Source: FEN-1219 sp964503125 (lineage in GTDB: Bacteria; Pseudomonadota; Gammaproteobacteria; Steroidobacterales; Rariloculaceae). From it: a DNA stretch of 64,000 nt. Below, in pieces: positions 49,197 through 55,438 of the stretch (position 1 is its first letter; every line of letters begins with the position of its first letter). The DNA is taken from contig CAZCZE010000001.1 in the NCBI GenBank assembly GCA_964503125.1, positions 62,001 to 126,000 on the forward strand, read 5' to 3'. A model generated the notes under the pieces. The model was not told the DNA's origin, made no database searches, and saw only the letters and a program-made list of their open reading frames with translations. The position numbers were made by a program, and so were the translations under genes.

Positions 49197-49202
49197 ACGC
49201 AT
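49173..49202 (+). promoter_or_regulatory. TGC-rich operator candidate in the phasin promoter
   Basis: TGCGTTGCA occurs twice in direct repeat, 11 bases apart (49173 and 49184), filling the spacer between the -35 and -10 boxes. ATGCGT (49183-49188) and ACGCAT (49197-49202) form an inverted repeat across the -10. TGC-rich sites are typical of PHA-granule regulators, so this is a likely repressor site. The regulator is unknown; XRE at 42871 is a candidate. Confidence 0.5.
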
Positions 49203-49238
49203 CGACGTAGGACACCCCCACTCACTAGGAGCAGATCG

Positions 49239-49514
49239 ATGTCGAATTATGTGAAGTTGGCGACCGAGGCCGGCGACCAGTACCTCGCCTCGCTCGCCGA
49301 GATGCAGGAGAACTTCTTGAAGGCTTCGGCCGCGTTCGCGGCGCGTGTCGCCGCGACGATGCCTGCCGTCGAGCCGCCGGCTGCGCTGGCCGGGTTCCCG
49401 ACCGCGCAGGAAATGGCCGACGCGAGCTTCGCGTTCGCCCAGAAGTTGCTGAAACAGCAGAAGAGCTTCACGGAGAAGCTGTTCGCGACGGGCGCGCCCG
49501 TCGCCTCGAAGTAG
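49239..49514 (+). CDS. Small phasin-like protein B
   Basis: A 91-residue, helical protein: EAGDQYLASLAEMQENFLKA, a short Pro-rich link (PAVEPPAALAGFP), then AQEMADASFAFAQKLLKQQK. It has the amphipathic helix pair of short phasins that bind to PHA granules. A strong AGGAG ribosome site, its own promoter and a hairpin terminator suggest separate and high expression, as expected for a granule-coat protein. Related to the protein at 46149-46439. Confidence 0.7.
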   Translation: MSNYVKLATEAGDQYLASLAEMQENFLKASAAFAARVAATMPAVEPPAALAGFPTAQEMADASFAFAQKLLKQQKSFTEKLFATGAPVASK

Positions 49515-49526
49515 CCGAGTCCAAAT

Positions 49527-49567
49527 GCGGCGGCGGTCCTCCCTCCCCCCCCTTGGGCCGCCGCCGC
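49527..49567 (+). terminator. Terminator after phasin-like gene B
   Basis: GCGGCGGCGGTCC and GGGCCGCCGCCGC form a 13-bp stem (one G-T pair) around a 15-base C-rich loop, followed by GTCTTGTCT. It lies 12 bases after the stop codon and would end or reduce transcription before the synthase genes. Confidence 0.7.
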
Positions 49568-49623
49568 GTCTTGTCTAGGTTTCGAGTACCATCGCGCTCG
49601 AAGTAGCACGCGACGGCGACAGC

Positions 49624-49992
49624 TTGGCTGACGAGAAACCCACCTCCGACCCCCCCTTGATCGAGCGCTGGCTTGCCGAGCAGCAGCAGTGGCAGCGCAC
49701 GCTGTTGACCTATCTCGACTCGATGGTCAAGAACGACGAGTTCCTCGTTCACTTGGGCAACGCCATGCGCGGCTCGCTGCTGGCCGGCAAGGCCTACCCG
49801 ACGACGCCGGCGCCGGGCGCCACCACGCCGGAAACGCCCGCCGACGACAAGCTCGATCAGATCCTGTTCGCCCTGCGCCAGCTCGAGGGCCAGGTCCAAG
49901 ACCTGCGGCTCACGCTCAGCGAGCTCACACCCACCAAGAAGCCCAAATCGGGCAAGAAAGCGGAACCCACCGGGGGCAAGGACTCGCGGTGA
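49624..49992 (+). CDS. Short PhaE-like synthase partner protein
   Basis: A 122-residue protein: an N-terminal helix (PLIERWLAEQQQWQRTLLTY), a segment LVHLGNAMRGSLLAGKAYPT, a flexible linker (TPAPGATTPETPADDK), a coiled coil (LDQILFALRQLEGQVQDLRL) and a basic tail. It is shorter than PhaE of class III PHA synthases but has the end coiled coil and immediate GTGA overlap with the PhaC-like gene, so it is likely the synthase partner. A TTG at 49624 is the only start at this end. Confidence 0.6.
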   Translation: MADEKPTSDPPLIERWLAEQQQWQRTLLTYLDSMVKNDEFLVHLGNAMRGSLLAGKAYPTTPAPGATTPETPADDKLDQILFALRQLEGQVQDLRLTLSELTPTKKPKSGKKAEPTGGKDSR

Positions 49993-51101
49993 CCCCGGCC
50001 GAGCCCGAGGCCCCTGCGCCGCCGGACCAGGAGCGCGAGCTCGAGGCATTGCTCACGCTGGCGCAGCACGGCCGCTTGAAGCTCGAGCGGCTCCACGAGG
50101 TGCTGACGACGCCGGGACACTACGGCAAGGGTGCCACACCCTCGGCCGTCGTCTATCGCGAGAACAAGCTCAAGCTGCTGCGCCTGCTCGACGCTAACGG
50201 CCAACCGCGGCACGGCCCGCCCGTGCTGTTCGTGCCGGCGCCGGTCAGCCGCTACTTCATCCTCGATCTCTTACCCGGACGATCGTTCGCGGGCCACGTC
50301 GCCGACGCGGGGTTCGATGTCTACATCGCCGATTTCGGCACGCCGACGCGCGAGGACCGGTTCGCGGACTTGAGCTACTACGTCGAGGGCTTGGTGCGCC
50401 GCTCGGTGCGCACGGTATTGGCGCTCACGGGCGCGCCGCAGATCAACCTCGTCGGCTACTGTTTGGGCGGCACGTTGGCGCTGCTTTATACGGCGCTCTA
50501 CCCCGAGACCGTGCGCCGGCTCGTGCTGCTCACGACCACCGTCGACGGCGACGTTCAGGGCGGGATCCCGTGGGTCGCGCATCGTATGGGCCTCGCGGGC
50601 GAAAACCACGATTCACCAAGGCTCGTGCCCGCGGCCGAGGTCAAGAGCTGGTTCGAAATGCTCGCGCCGGGCTCGAACAGCCTCGTCGGCCGCGTCAACG
50701 ACCTCTGGGATCGGCTCGACGATGCGCCCGAGCGGCTCCGCGAGGTGCGCACGATGGCGAGCTGGGTCGACGACGTCGTCCCGGCGCCGGGCCGGCTCTT
50801 GGCCGAGCTCTACCGCAAGTTCGGGCCGGGTGCGAACGGCTTGATGAAGGGCACGGCGGCCGTGGGCGACAAACGGCTAGACTTCTCGGCGGTGTCGATG
50901 CCGGTGCTGTCCGTGTCGGCAGAGAAGGACACCATCGCGCCGGCGGCCGGTGTCGATGCGGTGCAGCGCATCGTGCCGCAGACCGAGGTGCTCCGACTGC
51001 CCGGCGGCCACGTCGGCATCGTCGCAGGGCGCGCGGCCGCGGCGCTGTGGAAGCGCACGGTCGAGTTCTTGGGCTCGGGGGAGAAACGAGGTGCAACGTG
51101 A
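49989..51101 (+). CDS. phaC: PhaC-type polyhydroxyalkanoate synthase
   Basis: A 370-residue alpha/beta hydrolase-fold synthase, of the short, class III-like size. Marks: VVYRENKLKLLRLL near the N-terminus, nucleophile elbow GYCLGG with Cys158, Asp314 in EKDTIAP and His341 in GGHVGIVAG, together forming the Cys-Asp-His triad used to polymerise hydroxyacyl-CoA. The GTG start overlaps the upstream stop (GTGA), and the depolymerase gene starts inside its 3' end. With the two acyl-CoA synthetases, phasins and PhaZ around it, this is strong evidence for polyester storage. Confidence 0.82.
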   Translation: MTPAEPEAPAPPDQERELEALLTLAQHGRLKLERLHEVLTTPGHYGKGATPSAVVYRENKLKLLRLLDANGQPRHGPPVLFVPAPVSRYFILDLLPGRSFAGHVADAGFDVYIADFGTPTREDRFADLSYYVEGLVRRSVRTVLALTGAPQINLVGYCLGGTLALLYTALYPETVRRLVLLTTTVDGDVQGGIPWVAHRMGLAGENHDSPRLVPAAEVKSWFEMLAPGSNSLVGRVNDLWDRLDDAPERLREVRTMASWVDDVVPAPGRLLAELYRKFGPGANGLMKGTAAVGDKRLDFSAVSMPVLSVSAEKDTIAPAAGVDAVQRIVPQTEVLRLPGGHVGIVAGRAAAALWKRTVEFLGSGEKRGAT

Positions 51102-51885
51102 GTATCTCAACTGGCGCGGGCACAGGATCTGCGTCACTGAGCTCGGCACGGGGGACCCGTTGCTGCTGGTACCGGGGATCGGCTGCAACGCCGACATGTG
51201 GCTGCCGTTCATGGAGCAGTTCCCGCACCGGCGCATGATCAGTTTCGACGCGCCCGGCACGGGCCGCTCGAGCACGCCGCTGTACCCCGTTTCCGTCGAG
51301 TCGCTCGCAACGCTCGCGATCGCCGTGCTCGACTACGCCCAAGTGCCGGTTGCCGACGTCATCGGCTTCTCGTACGGGGGTGCCATCGCGCAGCAGCTCG
51401 CCTACGATTACCCGGAGCGCGTCGCACGCCTCGTGCTCGCAGCCACGACCTGCGGCTTAGGCGCGGTGTTGGGGTCGTTCGAAGCGCTCGCGGCGCTCGC
51501 GACGCCGCTGCGCTTTTACTCGGAGGCCTATTTCGAGCGCGTTGCGGCCGGAATCTATGGCGGCGTGACGGGTCGCGACCCCGTGCGACGCCAGGAGGCC
51601 CTGGCGATGCGTCGTCGCACGCCGCCCACGTCGTACGGCTACGCGATGCAGCTGCTGGGCGGCATGGGCTGGTCGAGCTTGAGCTTCTTGCCCCACATAC
51701 CCCACGAGACGCTCGTCATCTGCGGCGACGACGATCCGCTCGTTCCCGTCGCCAACGGCCAACTGCTCGCCGAGCGGATCCCGCGGGCCTCGCTCAACGT
51801 CGTCCAGCAGGCTGGCCACCTGTTGCTCTGGGACGAGCCGGTACGCGTCGGGCCGAAGATCCTACGGTTCGTCGAAGCCGAGTAG
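51091..51885 (+). CDS. phaZ: PhaZ-type intracellular PHA depolymerase-like hydrolase
   Basis: A 264-residue alpha/beta hydrolase similar in pattern to the Pseudomonas medium-chain PHA depolymerase: GDPLLLVPGIGCNADMWLPF, FDAPGTGRSSTP, nucleophile elbow GFSYGGA (Ser94), AYDYPERVARLVLAATTCGL, IYGGVTGRDP, GGMGWSSLSFLPHI, acid in GDDDPLVP (Asp213-215) and His243 in QAGHLLLW. The GTG at 51091 has GGGAGA upstream and overlaps phaC by 11 bases. It would degrade stored polyester to hydroxyacids, which the neighbouring synthetases could reactivate. Confidence 0.8.
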   Translation: MQREYLNWRGHRICVTELGTGDPLLLVPGIGCNADMWLPFMEQFPHRRMISFDAPGTGRSSTPLYPVSVESLATLAIAVLDYAQVPVADVIGFSYGGAIAQQLAYDYPERVARLVLAATTCGLGAVLGSFEALAALATPLRFYSEAYFERVAAGIYGGVTGRDPVRRQEALAMRRRTPPTSYGYAMQLLGGMGWSSLSFLPHIPHETLVICGDDDPLVPVANGQLLAERIPRASLNVVQQAGHLLLWDEPVRVGPKILRFVEAE

Positions 51886-51923
51886 TGGTTCGCCGCGTCC
51901 GCATCTACAACGAGGAAAAACTC

Positions 51924-52865
51924 ATGCGTCACCTACCGTGGTCAGCGTTGCTCGCGGCGATCCTCACTGTGACTCCGACGAGCGCCGCGTTCAGCCAGCC
52001 GGGAGCCTGGTACCCGTCGCGTTGGGGCGCCGACGATCAGCGCGGCGCAGCCAATCGCATCACGCCCGCCAAGGTGCTCGAGGCGCGCGACCTCATCACG
52101 CGCGGCGCCGTGTACCAGCTCGGCCGAGCTTACGAGGCCGGTATGCCGCTGTTCGGCACACGCCACTTCAGCCTGCGTATCCCGCAGACGTACGGGCCCA
52201 TGGGCGCCAATCGCACGACGTATCACGACGAGATCGTGAGCGCCGAGATCGGCCAGGTCGGCACGCAGTTCGACGGCTTGGGGCACATCGGCGTCGGCGA
52301 TTTGTTCTACAACGGCAACGACCGGGCCGATTTCTCGCGCGGCGACGGGCTCACGAAGCTCGGCGTCGAGAACGTCGGTGCGCTCACGACGCGCGGCGTG
52401 CTCGTCGACGTCGCGGCGTTCAAGGGCGTGGCGATGCTCGGGCAAAGCTACGAGATCACTCGCGCCGACTTGACCGGCGCACTGGAGCGGCAGCGCACCG
52501 AGATTCACGCGGGCGATGTCGTGCTCGTGCACACGGGCTGGGGATCGCTGTGGCTCGCCGACAACGCGCGCTTCGCGGGCAGCGCGCCGGGCATCGGGCT
52601 CGATGCCGCACGCTATCTCGTCGAGCGCGAGGTGGTGCTTGTGGGCTCGGACACGTGGGCCACGGAGGTCGTGCCGAACCCCGACCCCGAGCTCCAGTTC
52701 CCCGTGCACCAGCTGCTGATACCGCAGAACGGCATCTACATCTTCGAGAATCTCGCGACCGAAGAGCTCGCGCGCGACCGCGTCTACGAGTTCGCGTTCT
52801 TCTTCGCGCCGCTCAAGCTCAAGGGCGCCACGGGCTCACCCGGAAACCCGATCGCGGTGCGGTGA
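51924..52865 (+). CDS. Exported cyclase-family (kynurenine formamidase-like) hydrolase
   Basis: A 313-residue exported protein (signal peptide cut near TSAAFS) of the cyclase family. Metal-site region: GTQFDGLGHIGV (the usual HxGTHxDxxxH is changed to GTQFDxxxH), then ITRADLTGALERQRTEIHAG, VVLVHTGW, and VGSDTWATEVVPN with the acidic partner. The altered first His is typical of a large exported subgroup. The reaction could be ring opening or dehydration of a small acid. It converges with the PDZ gene, overlapping by 47 bases. Confidence 0.85.
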   Translation: MRHLPWSALLAAILTVTPTSAAFSQPGAWYPSRWGADDQRGAANRITPAKVLEARDLITRGAVYQLGRAYEAGMPLFGTRHFSLRIPQTYGPMGANRTTYHDEIVSAEIGQVGTQFDGLGHIGVGDLFYNGNDRADFSRGDGLTKLGVENVGALTTRGVLVDVAAFKGVAMLGQSYEITRADLTGALERQRTEIHAGDVVLVHTGWGSLWLADNARFAGSAPGIGLDAARYLVEREVVLVGSDTWATEVVPNPDPELQFPVHQLLIPQNGIYIFENLATEELARDRVYEFAFFFAPLKLKGATGSPGNPIAVR

Positions 52866-53973
52866 TCACGAACGGCCCGCTGCTCGCCGGCATCGTGGCC
52901 TCGAGCGTCTCGCGCTGGCGCTGCCGCATGATCGTCAGACGCACCGCCTCCTCGGGCTCGAAGCTCCCGAGGATCCGCCACGCGTGCTCGGGCGTCGTCG
53001 CCTCACGGCCGCTAATGTCGAGAATCACGTCGCCGTCGCGCAGGCCGAGCGCCCCTTCGGTCGGCGCGCGCACGACGAGCAAGCCCTCGTCCACGCCGAA
53101 GTACGAGCCGAGCCCGGGCGTCAACGTCACGAGATCGAGATCCCTCCACGGCGTCCCCGCATAGGCGATCCAGGACGACATGGTGGGCGCCGTCGGCGCC
53201 GTCGGCGCGGTCGGCGCGGTCGGCGTCCTGAAAACGAAGCCGTTATAGCCGTCGAGCAGCTTCCACGCCTCCTGCTCGCGCGTCGTGACCTTAAGATCGC
53301 GATAGTCGCCGTCACGCAGCACGCGCAGATCGAAGGTTTGCCCCGGCGAAAGGTTCTGCGTCTCGTCGAGCAGCCGCTGCGTCGGCGTCGGTGGGCCGTT
53401 GCCCGTGAGGTCCGTGTCGTCGATGGCGACGATCGTATCGCCCGCGAGCACGCCGGCCTCGGCAGCCGGTCCGCCCGGCGTCACGCCGACGACGCGCGCT
53501 CCCAGCTCCGTGCCCGCGGTGTCGACATTGAGGCCGAGCGTCACGTGCCCGGCGTTGAGGCGCAGCCTGTCGAGAAACACGGCCATGCCGGCGGGCCCCC
53601 CGCGCCCCGCGGACAGGCGCGCGAGCTGCTGCGCGGCCGCCTCGAGCTCCGAGCGCGCGCGCGCCAACTCGCGGGCCGACTCGGCCTGAGCGCGCATGGC
53701 CTCCTGTTGCGTCTGCGCGAACTGGCGCTGGGATTCCCTTTGCTGCCGCTGCGCCTCCTGCTGCGCGCGTGCGAGCTCGCGGATGGATTCGGCCTGCGCG
53801 GCTCGCGCTTCCTCCTGTGCCTGCACGGCCTCTCTCTGCGCGCGGCTGGCTTCCTCGCGTGCCTGTGCGATCTCGGCTTCGACGTCTGCATCGGATTGCG
53901 CCTGCGCACCGGCCGACGCGGCTGTGAGTAGTCCGAGCGCCAGAACGGCGTGCCAACGATTTCGATTGTTCAT
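52819..53973 (-). CDS. Exported coiled-coil/double-PDZ protein
   Basis: A 384-residue exported protein (signal peptide cut near GAQAQ). Residues about 27-105 are a highly charged coiled coil rich in EEA/QQ/RAQ. A first PDZ domain (about 125-210: ARVVGVTPGGPAAEAGVLAG, DTIVAIDDTDL) and a second PDZ-like domain (about 285-360: YFGVDEGLLVVRAPTEGALG, LRDGDVILDISG) flank a PTAPTAPTAPTAPT linker. No protease domain. It is encoded directly after its anti-sigma gene (ATGA overlap), and could sense misfolded envelope proteins for that system. Convergent overlap with the cyclase gene. Confidence 0.82.
   Translation of the reverse strand: MNNRNRWHAVLALGLLTAASAGAQAQSDADVEAEIAQAREEASRAQREAVQAQEEARAAQAESIRELARAQQEAQRQQRESQRQFAQTQQEAMRAQAESARELARARSELEAAAQQLARLSAGRGGPAGMAVFLDRLRLNAGHVTLGLNVDTAGTELGARVVGVTPGGPAAEAGVLAGDTIVAIDDTDLTGNGPPTPTQRLLDETQNLSPGQTFDLRVLRDGDYRDLKVTTREQEAWKLLDGYNGFVFRTPTAPTAPTAPTAPTMSSWIAYAGTPWRDLDLVTLTPGLGSYFGVDEGLLVVRAPTEGALGLRDGDVILDISGREATTPEHAWRILGSFEPEEAVRLTIMRQRQRETLEATMPASSGPFVITAPRSGFRVSPWRP
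53183..53227. repeat. Five 9-bp repeats coding for Pro-Thr-Ala
   Basis: Five units of GTSGGCGYS (GTGGGCGCC, GTCGGCGCC, GTCGGCGCG, GTCGGCGCG, GTCGGCGTC) follow each other in the plus strand. In the minus-strand gene they encode the flexible linker between the two PDZ domains. In-frame repeats of this kind can expand and shrink. Confidence 0.85.
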
Positions 53974-54614
53974 AGGGTCTCTCCGGACACGGTATGGAAA
54001 ACATCGCCCCCCGCGTGGGCCGCACGGACGAGAACGAGCGCGTTCATGAGGTCGACGCGCTGTGTCCACAGCACCGCACGTTGCGGGCCCTGAAGCCCGA
54101 TCGCGTCGCCGTAGGAGAGCTGCTCGTCGACGAGCGCGATTTGGTCCTCGAGGCCGACGATCGTGCTCACCGTGCCCAGGTTCACGACGGGCGATTGAGG
54201 AGGAATCTCCGCGAGCAAGCGCTCGAGCCGCGCCGACTCGGCGACGAGCTCCGCGTAGGTCGCGGGCTGCAGTTCCAGCATGGGGCTCCACACGATGATT
54301 TCGCGGTTCTCGGTCGGCTGGTCGACGACATAGATGAGCGCGAACAACGCGACGGCCGCAGCCGCGCCGAAGCCCGCGACCGCGCACGACCAACGGCGCG
54401 CCGCCACGGCGCGGCGCTGCTCGGCCGCGACGATGCGCTCCCAAGCACCGGCCGGCGGCGCAAGCTCGGGCAGGGCCTGGAGCAAGCGCTGCATGGCTCG
54501 CAGCCGTTCGATCTCCGCCGCGCTCTCGGGCGACGCTTCGATCTCGGCGTAGGCCGAGGCCGTCACGGGTTCGCCGTCGCGAACGCTCAACACGTCTTCA
54601 GTGCTTGGACGCAT
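53970..54614 (-). CDS. Membrane anti-sigma factor
   Basis: A 214-residue protein: N-terminal cytoplasmic helical domain (DVLSVRDGEPVTASAYAEIE, RLRAMQRLLQALPELAPP; residues 1-70), a single transmembrane helix (about 78-97, SCAVAGFGAAAAVALFALIY) and a periplasmic domain rich in helices to the end. This is the layout of RseA-type anti-sigma factors. It overlaps the sigma gene by 28 bases and the PDZ gene by 4 bases. The partner PDZ protein may control its proteolysis. Confidence 0.78.
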   Translation of the reverse strand: MRPSTEDVLSVRDGEPVTASAYAEIEASPESAAEIERLRAMQRLLQALPELAPPAGAWERIVAAEQRRAVAARRWSCAVAGFGAAAAVALFALIYVVDQPTENREIIVWSPMLELQPATYAELVAESARLERLLAEIPPQSPVVNLGTVSTIVGLEDQIALVDEQLSYGDAIGLQGPQRAVLWTQRVDLMNALVLVRAAHAGGDVFHTVSGETL

Positions 54615-55171
54615 AGCTCGTCACTGCTCGTTTCATGATCACCGTGCAACAACCTCCGCAGGCGCTCGTGTGCGCGCGCGAGCTGCGACTTCGAGAAGCT
54701 CGCGCTCGAGCCCATGAGCCTGCCGATCTCCTTGTGCGTGTAGCCCTCGACGTCGTGCAGCCAGACGACCGCGCGCGCGACGTCGGCGAGCTCGTCGAGC
54801 GCGCGCTCGAGGGCGATCTGCTCGTCGAGCGCGGCCGGACGCGTCGGCTCGAGCGCCACGCGCTCGTCGCCATCGGGAAGCCGCCGCGACACCCAGCTCG
54901 AGCGCAAGTGCATGAGGCACTTGTTGACCGCGATGCGCCTGATCCAAAAGCCGACCTCGGCGTCACCGCGGTAGCCGCCGATCTTGCGCAGCACGTCGAC
55001 GAACGTCTCCTGCAGCACATCCTCGGCGAGCGCCTTCGACGCCAGCATGCGTCGCGCGAGCGTGAACACGCACGGCGCGAACGCCGCGTAGAGCTCCGCG
55101 TGCGCGGCTCTGTCGCCCCCTTGGGCGCGGACGATTAGGGCCGTATCGACTTGCGGCAGGGGCTTCGGCAT
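54587..55171 (-). CDS. ECF sigma factor
   Basis: A 194-residue group 4 sigma factor. Region 2: AELYAAFAPCVFTLARRMLA, SKALAEDVLQETFVDVLRKI, AEVGFWIRRIAVNKCLMHLR. Region 4: LDELADVARAVVWLHDVEGY, THKEIGRLMGSSASFSKSQL, with helix-turn-helix and SKSQLARAHERLR. It starts an operon sigma, anti-sigma, PDZ protein, all overlapping. Divergent from the MacB-type permease gene, with a 26-bp palindrome between. Confidence 0.9.
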   Translation of the reverse strand: MPKPLPQVDTALIVRAQGGDRAAHAELYAAFAPCVFTLARRMLASKALAEDVLQETFVDVLRKIGGYRGDAEVGFWIRRIAVNKCLMHLRSSWVSRRLPDGDERVALEPTRPAALDEQIALERALDELADVARAVVWLHDVEGYTHKEIGRLMGSSASFSKSQLARAHERLRRLLHGDHETSSDELCVQALKTC

Positions 55172-55262
55172 TCAGTCACCGGCTCTATAGATGCCCGAAC
55201 GGCGCCAAAGGTCGCAGCCGAACGACTATACGCGCAGGAACGGAGGCCCCCACCGCGGGCGC

Positions 55263-55288
55263 ACGCGCGTCCCGCGCGCGGGACGCGC
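55263..55288. repeat. Perfect 26-bp GC palindrome
   Basis: CGCGCGTCCCGCG is followed directly by its reverse complement, a perfect 26-bp palindrome in the 267-base gap between the divergent sigma operon and the permease gene. It could be an operator for a dimeric regulator or a hairpin that separates the two transcription units. No gene lies in the gap. Confidence 0.85.
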
Positions 55289-55438
55289 GGCGCGAATCCG
55301 GGACGGCTCGCCCGCTGGAACGGCTCGGGCATTTAGGTAGATCAATGAGTTAGGTGTCAGCGTCCTGGCACGTTTGTCGCAACGCGAGGCGAGAGACCGG
55401 GCGTACGGCCCGGAGATCACTCGAACGGAGGGCAGGAC

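Noticed and set aside
53183..53227. CRISPR-like short repeat array
   Set aside because: The units are 9 bp without spacers and lie inside a coding linker; they are a minisatellite, not CRISPR. No other repeat-spacer array was seen.
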